NCBI GenBank assembly: GCA_963632245.1
Contig: CAVGTF010000005.1
Span: 1 to 43,460 of the forward strand
From: UBA1724 sp963632245
GTDB lineage: Bacteria; Verrucomicrobiota; Lentisphaeria; Oligosphaerales; Oligosphaeraceae
DNA length: 43,460 nucleotides
Direction of reading: 5' to 3'
In this document: positions 16,226-24,736 of the stretch, one piece after another
How positions within the stretch are numbered: position 1 is the stretch's first letter
Layout of the letters: each line of letters starts with the position of its first letter
Made by a program: the position numbers and the translations under genes
The notes under the pieces: model-generated
Databases searched by the model: none
What the model was told of the DNA's origin: nothing
The model's input: only the letters and a program-made list of their open reading frames with translations

Positions 16226-16726
16226 TCAGACCTTCAGATCCGCCAGCAGTTCGCGGAGACGGAGCTTCGCGCGGTGGATGCGGACCTTCACGAGATTTTC
16301 GGAGACGCCGGTCTGGAGGGCGATCTCGCGGATGCTCATTTCGCCGATTTGGAAGAGGGTGTATGCCTCCCGGAGGATGGGCGGCAGGGCGGCGAAGGCC
16401 TGCGTGATGCGTCGCCGGCGGTATTCGGCGTCAGCGTTGTCACCGGGGAGGGGTCCTTCGGCGGCGACGGGCGGGAGGTCGCCGGTCTCGGTGACCTGCT
16501 CCCGCGCGGTGTCGCGGATCAGATTCCGCCGGAGATTCCGGGCAATGGTGAATGCCAGTCCGGAGACCTGCGCGTCGTCATCCCGCAGATCGTCGCGCAT
16601 CTGCCAGATCTTCAGGAAGACATTCTGGACCAGATCGCAGGCGTCTGCGTGGCTGGAGCCGGTGGCCACGAGCCAGTTTGTCAGGCGCGGCGCCAGCCGT
16701 TGGTAGTGTTCCTCTATGGTGGTCAT
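16226..16726 (-). CDS. ECF-type RNA polymerase sigma factor
   Basis: A 166-residue sigma-70 family protein with only regions 2 and 4, hence extracytoplasmic-function type. Region 2: HADACDLVQNVFLKIWQMRDDL and the AFTIARNLRRNLIRD core-binding/-10 recognition stretch. Region 4: LPPILREAYTLFQIGEMSIR, then EIALQTGVSENLVKVRIHRA helix-turn-helix for -35 recognition. ATG 16726 overlaps the sctU stop (ATGA), so its translation is coupled to sctU; a longer open frame exists but runs inside sctU. ECF sigmas directing T3SS genes are known (HrpL, BtrS). Its place inside the locus, with a PP2C/STAS pair downstream, suggests it regulates the locus. No classical transmembrane anti-sigma gene is adjacent. 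Confidence 0.92.
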   Translation of the reverse strand: MTTIEEHYQRLAPRLTNWLVATGSSHADACDLVQNVFLKIWQMRDDLRDDDAQVSGLAFTIARNLRRNLIRDTAREQVTETGDLPPVAAEGPLPGDNADAEYRRRRITQAFAALPPILREAYTLFQIGEMSIREIALQTGVSENLVKVRIHRAKLRLRELLADLKV

Positions 16727-17826
16727 GACAAGTCTTCCAAGGAGACGCTGTCGAGCTCCTCGTCCTCCTTTCGGGCGTCCTCGATCTGTTTCGCCCACTT
16801 GAGGACTTCGGCGACGGGCTCAATGAGGGTCTCGGGGATGAAGTCCTCGATTTTGCCTTCGGCGTAGAGGGCGCGTGCCAGGGGGCGGTTTTCCATCACG
16901 GGGATTCCCTCGGCCAGTGCGGTCTCGCGGATGATCTTCGCCACGGGTCCGGCACCCAGGGCGCAGATGCGCGGGAGCGGCGCCTCGGTGGCGTCGTATC
17001 GGATGCCCACGGCGAGTCGGGTGGGGTTGGTGACCACCACGCTGGCGCGCTTGGCGGCCTTGGCGGGCTCGGGACCATTGAGCAGCTCGTCACGGAATTG
17101 CCGCTGCGCCTGCTTGATCTCCGCAGAACCCTCCATCTCCTTGTACTCGCGCTTGACCTCGTCTTTGGTCATCATCATTTGGCGCGTGAAGTTCCGGCCC
17201 TGGAAGATCCGGTCCACCACGGCGATGACGATATATCCGAAGGCGGTGTAGATGGCCAGTCGCTTGAGCATGAGCGCCAGACAGGGGAAGATGTCGTCGA
17301 TGGTCCCGTAGCAGAGTGTGAGCAATTCGGGGATGCTCGCCCAGATGATCTTGTAGAGCAGGTATCCCAGGAAGGAGATCTTCACCACGTTCTTCAGAAA
17401 CTCGAAGAGGTTCTTCATGGAGAAGATCCGCTTGGCGCCCTCCATGGGATTGAGCTTCTCCATCTTTGGGAGGATGGGATCGAAGGTGAAGAGGAAGCCG
17501 GTCTGCGCCATGTTGGCGGCCACCGCGATGACGGCGGCCACGAAGACGAAGATCAGCGTGTGCTTCAGGATCACAATCACCGTCATGCCGCAGGACTGCC
17601 GCAAGGCGGCGGTGCCGTCGTCCGTCAGGGAGCCGCCGATGAAGCGCAGGAGCTCCTGGATGTCGTCTGCCAGGGTCACGCCCATCCACGCCAGGACACA
17701 GAAAAGCACCACCAGGATGGCGGTGGAGACGATGTCCTTGGAGGTGCAGACCTGACCCTTCTGCCGCGCATCACGCAGCTTTTTCTGGGTCGGCAGTTCG
17801 GTCTTTTCGCCGCTGGATTCCGCCAT
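16723..17826 (-). CDS. sctU: T3SS export apparatus switch protein SctU (YscU/FlhB)
   Basis: A 367-residue inner-membrane protein of the export gate. The N-terminal EKTELPTQKKLRDARQKGQV (7-26) is the FlhB/YscU family hallmark, followed by four membrane helices and a cytoplasmic domain. The autocleavage loop is at 267-270 as NPTR, where the family almost always has NPTH; Asn and Pro, which carry out cleavage, are kept. The family role is switching substrate specificity from needle/rod to translocators together with SctP. It begins immediately after the sctT stop (TAAATG) and its own stop overlaps the ECF sigma start. Confidence 0.97.
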   Translation of the reverse strand: MAESSGEKTELPTQKKLRDARQKGQVCTSKDIVSTAILVVLFCVLAWMGVTLADDIQELLRFIGGSLTDDGTAALRQSCGMTVIVILKHTLIFVFVAAVIAVAANMAQTGFLFTFDPILPKMEKLNPMEGAKRIFSMKNLFEFLKNVVKISFLGYLLYKIIWASIPELLTLCYGTIDDIFPCLALMLKRLAIYTAFGYIVIAVVDRIFQGRNFTRQMMMTKDEVKREYKEMEGSAEIKQAQRQFRDELLNGPEPAKAAKRASVVVTNPTRLAVGIRYDATEAPLPRICALGAGPVAKIIRETALAEGIPVMENRPLARALYAEGKIEDFIPETLIEPVAEVLKWAKQIEDARKEDEELDSVSLEDLS

Positions 17827-18627
17827 TTAGCTGCCTCCTAGGAGTTTTCGGACGGGATCCAGGATGGCGCCCTCGCTGGTGTACATGAGCAGCTCGAGGA
17901 TATACGGCAGGTAGATTATGAGGAAGGCGATGCCTAGGGCGGATTTAATGGGCAGGGAGAGGAAGAAGACATTCAGCTGCGGGGCAGTGCGGTTGACCAG
18001 TCCCAGTCCCAGGGTCGCCAGGAACATGAGGATGATGACGGGCGCGGCGATGATGACGGTGAGGCGCAGCATTCCGTCGAGTGCCCCCAGGAGCTGTGCG
18101 GGGGCATTGAGCGCCATGGTCGGGAGTCCGGCGTCGATGCCGGCTTCGGGGAAGACGGGCCAGAGTGCGTAGCTGGAGTAGAGTGCGCCCAGGAAGACGA
18201 AGATCGCGCCGCCCACGAAGAAGAGCGTGGAGGCGATTTGGGTGAAGAAGATCCCGAGGGTAGAGACCTGCGTGCCGGAGAGGGGCGAATAGATCTCTCC
18301 CATGGTGGCGCCGCGCTGGTTGTCGATGAAATTCCCCACGTTTTCGGCGATCCAGAAGGGGACTGCGGCGAAGAATCCCAGGAAGAATCCGATGAGTGCC
18401 TCTCGGAGTCCCAGTAGGATAAAGAGTGCGAGGGAGGGTTCTCCGGGCGGCATGGCGCCGTGGATAAAGGGCACTGCCAGGAATGCGAAGCCCAGGATAG
18501 CGGCTTTGCGGGCGATGCCGGGGATCATGCTTTCGGCCAGCGCGGGGCAGATGGCGAAGGCACCCCCAAAGCGCGCCATTGCCAGCACGGCGGCCAAGAT
18601 CCACCTATGGAATTCTACGTAAGGCAT
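17827..18627 (-). CDS. sctT: T3SS export apparatus protein SctT (YscT/FliR)
   Basis: A 266-residue polytopic membrane protein of the FliR/YscT family, which with SctR and SctS forms the helical export gate core. Typical features are PALAESMIPG near residue 30, the long hydrophobic LRE-ALIGFFLGFF stretch around 75-87, VGNFIDNQRGATMGEIYSPLSG (95-116) and the C-terminal NRTAPQLNVFFLSLPIKSAL (about 215-234). It starts 6 bases after the sctS stop and runs straight into sctU. Confidence 0.97.
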   Translation of the reverse strand: MPYVEFHRWILAAVLAMARFGGAFAICPALAESMIPGIARKAAILGFAFLAVPFIHGAMPPGEPSLALFILLGLREALIGFFLGFFAAVPFWIAENVGNFIDNQRGATMGEIYSPLSGTQVSTLGIFFTQIASTLFFVGGAIFVFLGALYSSYALWPVFPEAGIDAGLPTMALNAPAQLLGALDGMLRLTVIIAAPVIILMFLATLGLGLVNRTAPQLNVFFLSLPIKSALGIAFLIIYLPYILELLMYTSEGAILDPVRKLLGGS

Positions 18628-18633
18628 CGCCGA

Positions 18634-18900
18634 TCATCGCAGCAGCGGTAGATGCGTGAATATGTTTTTTGTGTAGAGCAATAGTTCGCTGCCCATCCAG
18701 GAGGCGCACGCCAGTAGGGTCAGGGAGATGGCCACCAGCTTCACGGCGAAGCCGAGGGTCTGCTCCTGGATCTGGGTGAGCGCCTGGAGGAGCGACACGA
18801 TGAGTCCGATGACAGTCGCCACCACAATGGGGATCAGCGAGAGGCGCAGGACGATCAGCAGGCAGGTCTGCGCGTAATCGAGGAGGTCCGCTTGGCTCAT
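18634..18900 (-). CDS. sctS: T3SS export apparatus protein SctS (YscS/FliQ)
   Basis: An 88-residue protein with two membrane helices, the standard size of FliQ/YscS. The stretch ALTQIQEQTLGFAVKLVAI (about 40-58) is the family core motif. It belongs to the SctR5-S4-T1 export gate. Its ATG overlaps the sctR TGA as ATGA. Confidence 0.97.
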   Translation of the reverse strand: MSQADLLDYAQTCLLIVLRLSLIPIVVATVIGLIVSLLQALTQIQEQTLGFAVKLVAISLTLLACASWMGSELLLYTKNIFTHLPLLR

Positions 18901-19553
18901 TGCGCGTATCCTCTTACGAGTCCCTGGATCAGGAGCGTCCAGCCGTCCGCCATCACGAAGAGCAATAGCTTGAAGGGCAGGGAAATCGTGACGGGGGAGA
19001 CCATCATCATGCCCATCGCCAACAGGATATTCGACACGATGATGTCAATGGCGATGAAGGGCAGATAGACCAGGAATCCGATCTGGAAGGCCTTCGTGAG
19101 CTCCGACACGCAGAAGGACGGGATCAGGATGGCGAAGCTCTCGGGATCCACCACGGCGGGGGTGCCGTCGGGCTGCGCCCAGAGGCGCTCCGCAGTCTGG
19201 ACGAAGAAGGCGCGCTCGCGGTCGGCGGTGTGGACGGAGAGCCATTCCCGGAAGGGCTCGCCCGCTTTCGCTACCGCCTCGACCTGCAGGGATTGGGTGG
19301 GCTGGTCGCCGGCTTGCTCCCGCAGGATGTTCCAGGCCTCGGAACAGTGCGGCGCCAAAATGTAGAAGGTGAGCATCATCGCCAGCGCATTGAGCACCAT
19401 GTTCGGCGGAATCGACTGGATGCCCAACGCATTGCGGATGAGGGACATGACGACGACGATCTTCAGGTAGCTGGTCGCAATCATGGCGACAAAGGCCACC
19501 AGCGACAGCCCCACGAGGAGGACGATCAGTGTGAAGGGATTGGTTTGGAACAT
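18897..19553 (-). CDS. sctR: T3SS export apparatus protein SctR (YscR/FliP)
   Basis: A 218-residue FliP/YscR protein and main subunit of the export gate. Membrane helices are at the N terminus, around SYLKIVVVMSLIRNALGIQS and IPPNMVLNALAM. FCVSELTKAFQIGFLVYLPF and the GMMMVSPVTISLPFKLLLFV region near the C terminus are strongly conserved in the family. The open frame extends far upstream, but ATG 19553, preceded by GGGAAGG, gives the family length. Overlaps sctS by 4 bases. Confidence 0.97.
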   Translation of the reverse strand: MFQTNPFTLIVLLVGLSLVAFVAMIATSYLKIVVVMSLIRNALGIQSIPPNMVLNALAMMLTFYILAPHCSEAWNILREQAGDQPTQSLQVEAVAKAGEPFREWLSVHTADRERAFFVQTAERLWAQPDGTPAVVDPESFAILIPSFCVSELTKAFQIGFLVYLPFIAIDIIVSNILLAMGMMMVSPVTISLPFKLLLFVMADGWTLLIQGLVRGYAQ

Positions 19554-19582
19554 GTTCGTGCCTTCCCTGTGGGGGTGGAAGG

Positions 19583-20437
19583 TTATTTGGTCTCCGCAAA
19601 GAACGCCGGTTGTTCGGCAAGGCGGCCCAGTCGCCCGGTGGCGACGGTGCGCCCCGCGCAGACGAGCTTCAGGGGCGATTCGCCGGCGCGCGGGATCTTG
19701 ATGACGCCATCGAAGAGCTCGCCCAGACGGATTTGCGCGGGTGCGGCGGAGCGGACGTGTACGAGGGCGTCCTGGAGAGTGGGCGCGGCGGTGCCATTGG
19801 ACTCCACCTGGATCACGCCCTCCACGATGGTGCCGGGTTCGGTGGTCTCCAGCTCCGGGAGGACCACGGCGTCGCCGATCTCCAGGGCATCCAGGTCCTT
19901 CTGGGGGAACGCGAAGGCGGTGTATTCGAATTCGGCGGAGCAGGGTGTGTTTCGGAGTTCCTCGTTGGCGGGATCCAGGAAGGTGAGTCGTCCGAAGGTC
20001 TGGACCAGCTGCGGGGTTCGGGTCAGGGTGAAGGTGATGCCGCCGACTTCGCCGCAGAAGGCGTTTTCGTCGGGCTCGCCCCCCAGGGATTCGATGACCA
20101 TCTGGCGGCGCATGGCATTCTCCAGTAGCTGGAAGAAGGGCGCGCATTCGCGCTCGATGAGCGCCAGGAGGATGGGCTCCGGGAGATCGCCGCGGGCGCC
20201 CCAGAGGCGGGAGAGCTCGGGGAAGGCCTCGGAGGGACCGAGGGACAGGGTATGGTGCGTTTCGCCAAAGCGGACCTTCAGGAACAACGGATCCGCGGGG
20301 CGCAGGGCGCCGGCGCGCATGGTCAGTTGCTGGTCACCCAGGCGGCATGGCATCGCCCACGCCGGAGAGGAGAGGAGCTCTTCCGGAGTCTTCCGACGCC
20401 ACGCGTCAAGAAGCGAGAGGATTTCATGCGGTTTCAT
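19583..20437 (-). CDS. sctQ: T3SS cytoplasmic ring (sorting platform) protein SctQ
   Basis: A 284-residue protein in the position and size of YscQ/HrcQ, between sctP and sctR. The last 60 residues form a SpoA (FliN-like) domain: IRLGELFDGVIKIPRAGE, then LKLVCAGRTVATGRLGRL. A second, weaker SpoA-like stretch (LEIGDAVVLPELE) lies around 185-197. SctQ builds the cytoplasmic pods that select substrates, with SctK and SctL. ATG 20437 is preceded by GGGAG and overlaps the sctP end by 14 bases. An internal start giving a short SctQ-C product, known in Ysc, would be possible; I did not find a compelling internal ribosome site. Confidence 0.9.
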   Translation of the reverse strand: MKPHEILSLLDAWRRKTPEELLSSPAWAMPCRLGDQQLTMRAGALRPADPLFLKVRFGETHHTLSLGPSEAFPELSRLWGARGDLPEPILLALIERECAPFFQLLENAMRRQMVIESLGGEPDENAFCGEVGGITFTLTRTPQLVQTFGRLTFLDPANEELRNTPCSAEFEYTAFAFPQKDLDALEIGDAVVLPELETTEPGTIVEGVIQVESNGTAAPTLQDALVHVRSAAPAQIRLGELFDGVIKIPRAGESPLKLVCAGRTVATGRLGRLAEQPAFFAETK

Positions 20438-21701
20438 CTTTTCTCCCTTTCCTCAAAATGACCGAGAACGAATGGAACTCCGCGACATGGCCGGCTAATG
20501 CCGCCTCAAGACGGGGAACCGCGCCCTGGATCCGCTCCGCAACCGATGCCGTCGTGGGCGCGATCTCCACGGACAAAGAACCATTCTTCGCAGAAAGCGA
20601 AATCTGGCTGCCCTCTAACACCGCGGGCTTCAGCTGAATGGTGACCGTCCCTTCTCCCGCCTGCAAAGAACGCTCCACACGAATCTGCGCGGCAACGGCC
20701 TCTACAAGCTCCTCAATCTGCGCAGAGGTCATCCCCGCGCCAGATATCCCCTCGGAAACACTCACAACACCATCAAATGCCGGGACGGATGCGGGCGACA
20801 CCGGCGACGCCTGCACCGCATTCACGGGGATCTGCGCGCCAGAGGAAGCCCCGGCAGAGACCGCGGAGGCAGTCACTTGATCCGCAGAGTCGGAATCCTC
20901 CTCCACATTCTCCAAGTCCTTCTCCGAAGAAGAGTCAACAACAGCCGCTTTGGACGCCACTACGGGAGACTCCACCGGAACCTCGGGAGTCACTACAGAC
21001 TGCTCGACCACGGGCTGAGCGGGGATGGTGGCAGCGGTGGTTTCCTGTTGTGTGTAAGTGGTTGCAGTGGAAGGAGTTACGTTGCTTTGTGCAACGGATG
21101 CCGCTTCCGACTGCTGCTGCGATTGCGTTGCCGCTCCGACCACCTGCGGGGGTTCTGCGGGGAGGGCGGTCTCGGTGGTGGTTGCCTGCGCCACGGTGGG
21201 CTCGACGGCCTGTTTCGCCTCGGGTGCGGGGGCAACCGTGGCGATGGTCGTCACTGTCGCCTCTGCCACTGCGGGGGTCGCGGCATTTTGGGGAGTGGCG
21301 ACCGTGGTTTCCGTGGCGGCGGGCTGTGTCTGTGGGGTGGGGGCTTTTGCGACGACGGTGGGTTGCGCCACGGTGAAGGATGCCTGAGCAGCCGTCTGTG
21401 CCGTCGGCTGCAGGGGATTTTCCTCCTGTGTGGTGGTGTGTTCCAGGGTGGCGGGGGTTCCCAGCTGCATGAGGAGGACGGCGGTCTTGGAGGCGGCGTT
21501 GTCCTGTGGTTGTGCTTCCTGTGGGACTGCCTGCTGAGTGGTGGCCTCCTGCATTGCGGCCTGGAAGCGGTCCACGGCGGCCTGTGAGGGGGCAGCGTCC
21601 GGGGTAGGAAGTGCGGGCAGCGTGAGGGGGGCCAGTCCGCTGGCATCGGGCAGTGCGAGTGCCATTCCGTCGACTTCAAATGTTATGGCGGTTGTAGTCA
21701 T
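20424..21701 (-). CDS. sctP: T3SS needle length regulator SctP (YscP/FliK-like)
   Basis: A 425-residue protein in yscP position between sctO and sctQ. About residues 45-290 are low-complexity, rich in Ala, Thr, Val, Pro and Gln with few charges, and probably extended. The C-terminal 90 residues form a T3S4/FliK-like substrate-switch domain: GTVTIQLKPAVLEGSQISLS, NGSLSVEIA, RLEAALAGHVAEFHSFSVIL. SctP measures needle length and triggers SctU switching. ATG 21701 shares its A with the sctO TGA (TGATG); the preceding in-frame GTG is less likely. The repeat-rich middle is the expected ruler region, but it carries no exact tandem unit that I can define. Confidence 0.9.
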   Translation of the reverse strand: MTTTAITFEVDGMALALPDASGLAPLTLPALPTPDAAPSQAAVDRFQAAMQEATTQQAVPQEAQPQDNAASKTAVLLMQLGTPATLEHTTTQEENPLQPTAQTAAQASFTVAQPTVVAKAPTPQTQPAATETTVATPQNAATPAVAEATVTTIATVAPAPEAKQAVEPTVAQATTTETALPAEPPQVVGAATQSQQQSEAASVAQSNVTPSTATTYTQQETTAATIPAQPVVEQSVVTPEVPVESPVVASKAAVVDSSSEKDLENVEEDSDSADQVTASAVSAGASSGAQIPVNAVQASPVSPASVPAFDGVVSVSEGISGAGMTSAQIEELVEAVAAQIRVERSLQAGEGTVTIQLKPAVLEGSQISLSAKNGSLSVEIAPTTASVAERIQGAVPRLEAALAGHVAEFHSFSVILRKGRKDETA

Positions 21702-22174
21702 CACAGTTCCAGTTTCCTCACGGTGAAATCTTCGAGTTCGCCTTCGGCGCGCCGTTCGGCATCCAGGGCTTCGGCGGCGTTCCAGACGGCCTTGTGTTCG
21801 TCAATCTTCATGCGGTTTCGGGTGGCCTCGGCGAAGATCGCGCGGGCGGCGTCAGCGGCCTTCTCCCGCTCCTTGAGATCGGCGTCGGCGCGGTGCATGT
21901 TGTCGGTGCGCAGCGCCTCCTCCTGGTCGATGCGCGCCACGCCCTCGTTGGCCAGGTCGATCTGTTCGCGGGTCACGGGGTGTCCCATGATGGCGTCGTA
22001 GATGCGATCCCGCCGCTCGTCCTTGGTCTTCTCAAAATCCGCCAGCTCCTTCTTGCGGGCCTCCAGGGTCTCCTCGGCGTCGTGGACGGCGCGGCGGGCG
22101 GCGGTGAGCTCGCCGGCGGCGCGGTCTTCGCGCATCTTTCGGATGCTGAGCAGTGGCTGGAGGAGGTACGCCAT
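21701..22174 (-). CDS. sctO: T3SS stalk protein SctO (YscO/FliJ-like)
   Basis: A 157-residue, highly charged, entirely helical protein predicted to form a coiled coil, in yscO position directly after the ATPase gene. The start MAYLLQPLLSIRKMREDRAA resembles YscO/FliJ N termini. SctO sits in the centre of the SctN hexamer and contacts SctV. ATG 22174 overlaps the sctN TAA (TAATG). The assignment rests on position, size and coiled-coil character, since the family diverges rapidly. Confidence 0.88.
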   Translation of the reverse strand: MAYLLQPLLSIRKMREDRAAGELTAARRAVHDAEETLEARKKELADFEKTKDERRDRIYDAIMGHPVTREQIDLANEGVARIDQEEALRTDNMHRADADLKEREKAADAARAIFAEATRNRMKIDEHKAVWNAAEALDAERRAEGELEDFTVRKLEL

Positions 22175-23505
22175 TAAGAGACGACCTCCTTGAGGCGTCG
22201 GATGGTATCCGCGTATTCGGGTCGTTCGTCGAGGCCTTGTTTCAGGAAGGCGTTGATGGCGCCATTCTTGGCGATGGCCTCGTCGGCCTCCGGATCGGAG
22301 CCGTGCTTGTATTCGCCGATCTTGAGGAGCAGCTCCACTTCGGCGTATTTTGCCAAGAGTGCGCGGAGCTTCGCGGCAGCCGCCTTGTGGTCGGCGGGGA
22401 TGATGGCGGATTGGCAGCGGGAGACGGAGGCGAGGATGTCGATGGCGGGGTAGTGGTTCATCTGCGCCAGCCGTCGAGAGAGAATGATGTGTCCGTCCAG
22501 GATGGAGCGGGTCTCGTCCGCGATGGGCTCGGTCATGTCATCGCCTTCCACCAGCACGGTGTACAATGCGGTGATGGAGCCCTTCGCGGAGTTTCCGGCG
22601 CGCTCCATGAGCTTCGGTAGCTCGGAGAAGACGCTGGGTGGGAATCCGCGGCGGGTGGGGGGTTCGCCGGCCGCCAGGCCGATCTCGCGCTGGGCACGCC
22701 CGAAGCGGGTCACGCTGTCCATGAGCAAGAGCACCTTCTTGCCCTGGTCGCGGAAGGATTCGGCGATGGAGGTGGCCACGTAGGCGGCCTTCAGACGCTC
22801 CATGGCAGGACGGTCGGAGGTGGAGATGACGATCACCGATTTCTTCAGGCCCTCGGGACCCAGGTCCTTCTCGATGAATTCCCGGACCTCACGGCCACGC
22901 TCGCCAATGAGCGCCAAAACGGTGACCTCCGCGGAGGTATTGCGGATGATGGAGGCCAATAGCGTGGATTTTCCGCCGCCGGCAGCGGCGAAGATTCCCA
23001 TTCGCTGGCCCTCGCCGCAGGTGAGCAATCCGTCAATGGAGCGGATTCCCAGGGAGATGGGCTTGGAGATGATGGTTCGTTCCAGGGGGGAGGGTGGCGG
23101 TGCGTAGACGGGGTAGTATCCGTCGGGGCGCAACGGGCCCTTGGTCTCCGCATCCATGGGGTGGCCCATGCCGTCCAGCACGCGTCCCAGCAGATTGGGT
23201 CCCACGGGGACCATCTGGACGCGTCGGGTGGGAATGACCTCGGTCTCCGCGGAGATGCCGATCATGGCGCCCAGGGCGGTGAGCAACGCGGCGTCTTTGG
23301 TGAAGCCCACGACCTCCGCCTGCACTTCGTATTCCTCCCAGGGATTGCGCAAAATGCAGACCTCGCCGATCTTCACGCCGGGCACGGAGGCCTTGATGAT
23401 GGTGCCCACCACCTGGATGACGCGGCCCTTTACGTCAATGGGCTGCACGTCCTCCACGGCGCGGTTCAGCACCTCGGGGATGTAATCGAAGACACCGGCG
23501 GTCAT
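22174..23505 (-). CDS. sctN: T3SS ATPase SctN (YscN/FliI)
   Basis: A 443-residue F1-type ATPase that unfolds and releases substrates from chaperones at the base of the injectisome. Walker A is AAAGGGKST (173-181), with more Gly/Ala than the usual GxGVGKST; ALIGERGREVREF (198-210), the Walker B stretch VLLLMDSVTRFGRAQRE, and GEPPTRRGFPPSVFSELPKL are diagnostic of FliI/YscN rather than F0F1 beta. ATG 23505 overlaps the sctL TGA as ATGA; the longer open frame upstream lies inside sctL and is rejected. Confidence 0.98.
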   Translation of the reverse strand: MTAGVFDYIPEVLNRAVEDVQPIDVKGRVIQVVGTIIKASVPGVKIGEVCILRNPWEEYEVQAEVVGFTKDAALLTALGAMIGISAETEVIPTRRVQMVPVGPNLLGRVLDGMGHPMDAETKGPLRPDGYYPVYAPPPSPLERTIISKPISLGIRSIDGLLTCGEGQRMGIFAAAGGGKSTLLASIIRNTSAEVTVLALIGERGREVREFIEKDLGPEGLKKSVIVISTSDRPAMERLKAAYVATSIAESFRDQGKKVLLLMDSVTRFGRAQREIGLAAGEPPTRRGFPPSVFSELPKLMERAGNSAKGSITALYTVLVEGDDMTEPIADETRSILDGHIILSRRLAQMNHYPAIDILASVSRCQSAIIPADHKAAAAKLRALLAKYAEVELLLKIGEYKHGSDPEADEAIAKNGAINAFLKQGLDERPEYADTIRRLKEVVS

Positions 23506-24113
23506 CGAGTGCCTCCGGAGAGATGTCGTTTCAGGGAGCGCTCGATGGCGGTGAGCTGTGCGTCCACGGAGGCATCGGCCACGCCGGCCTCGGTCTCCAG
23601 GATGCAGGCGGGGCCGGAGAGCCGGGAGTCCTCGACCACATCGAAGGTCTCCACGGTGGGATAGCCCCGCCGCAATTCCTCCAGGCGCTCCTTCACGACG
23701 GCTGCCATGCCGGGGGCTACCTTCAGGGTGACCTGCCGCTGGGTGCGGATGACGGCGGCCAGGGTCTTCTTGACGATGTTGATCACCATCTCCTGGTCGC
23801 CAATCTCCTCGACACACAGCTTCAGCGCCTTCATCACGACGCCCGCCATCTTCTCTTCGACGCCTTCCATGAAGGAGACCGATTGCTCTACCTGCTCCAG
23901 GCGCTGCATGGCGATCTCCATCTTTCCCTCGGAGACGCCCTGCTCGTAGCCGCGGCGCTTCTCTTCCTCGAAGGCGGTCTTCGCTTCCTCACGGATCCGG
24001 GCGGCATCCGCCTCCGCGGCAGCGAGGATCTCCTCCGCGGTCTTGACCGTGGAGACCTCCTGGGCCTTCACGAGCCGGGTGCCGGAGGAGAGCTTGAAAT
24101 TTCCTTTGTCCAT
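23502..24113 (-). CDS. sctL: T3SS ATPase stator SctL (YscL/FliH)
   Basis: A 203-residue HrpE/YscL/FliH protein that links the ATPase to the sorting platform and dimerises. The N terminus is followed by a charged coiled coil with AEADAARIREEAKTAFEEEK and GYEQGVSEGKMEIAM. The C-terminal half has the stator fold with ILETEAGVADASVDAQLTAI, a typical FliH/YscL ending motif. ATG 24113 overlaps the sctK TAA (TAATG) and is preferred over the ATG at 24122, three residues upstream. Confidence 0.95.
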   Translation of the reverse strand: MDKGNFKLSSGTRLVKAQEVSTVKTAEEILAAAEADAARIREEAKTAFEEEKRRGYEQGVSEGKMEIAMQRLEQVEQSVSFMEGVEEKMAGVVMKALKLCVEEIGDQEMVINIVKKTLAAVIRTQRQVTLKVAPGMAAVVKERLEELRRGYPTVETFDVVEDSRLSGPACILETEAGVADASVDAQLTAIERSLKRHLSGGTR

Positions 24114-24736
24114 TAACAGCATAGCGAGTATGCCTCCCTGAACTTAAGCTTGAGAAGACGGGCGAATTCCCCCGGCGCGGGAGCCTTCCCCACTTCGACA
24201 TCGGAGAGCTCCCGGGGCAGCTTCTTGCGCAGGCGATCCACCACCGGCACGGGCGCGCTTTTCAAGACCGCCAGCAGAATGCCCATGCCGTCTGCAAGGA
24301 CGACCTCCGGGGCGGGGGCGTCTTCGCCGGTATCTGCGGCGCGGAAATACGCGGTGTAGGGGAATGCCTCGGGATATGCGCCGGGGAGGGCGGCCTTCAG
24401 GGCGCGCACGCGCGCGCCGTCGGTGACTCTGCGGAGGGCGGGTGCGTTGTGGAGGACGCCCAGCCAGCGGACGAGATCCAGGAGGAGTGCGCCGTCCAAG
24501 AGGGCGATGCGGCTGAAGTCCTCCTTGGGGAAGGTGTGGAAGCAAGGCGTCACGCCCAGGGTCTCCAGGAGCCACGCCTTCGCCCGCGGCGAGGAGGACA
24601 GCTGGGTCTCCAGGGGCATTTCGGGGAGCCAGCTGGGGTGGATCTGGGGCGCGAAGTCCCAGAGGAAGTCCCGCATGCGGGGCCAGAGGGCCTCGTCGTT
24701 CACTAGAGCGCGTGCGTCGTCAACCGTCAGATCCAT
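24113..24736 (-). CDS. sctK: Probable T3SS sorting-platform protein SctK (YscK-like)
   Basis: A 207-residue protein immediately before sctL, the place and size of YscK (about 209 residues). It has no membrane segment. Trp- and Leu-rich stretches (MRDFLWDFAPQIHPSWLP, LLDLVRWLGVLHNAPALRR) and a basic C-terminal helix are seen. SctK connects SctQ pods to the SctD ring. Sequence conservation of this family is weak, so the call relies mainly on synteny. It overlaps the upstream TPR gene by 10 bases and the downstream sctL by one. Confidence 0.75.
   Translation of the reverse strand: MDLTVDDARALVNDEALWPRMRDFLWDFAPQIHPSWLPEMPLETQLSSSPRAKAWLLETLGVTPCFHTFPKEDFSRIALLDGALLLDLVRWLGVLHNAPALRRVTDGARVRALKAALPGAYPEAFPYTAYFRAADTGEDAPAPEVVLADGMGILLAVLKSAPVPVVDRLRKKLPRELSDVEVGKAPAPGEFARLLKLKFREAYSLCC

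Noticed and set aside
22174..23817. 547-residue SctN starting at 23817
   Set aside because: The first 104 codons lie inside sctL in another frame and are Arg/Gly/Pro-rich noise; ATG 23505 overlaps the sctL stop as ATGA and gives the family length.
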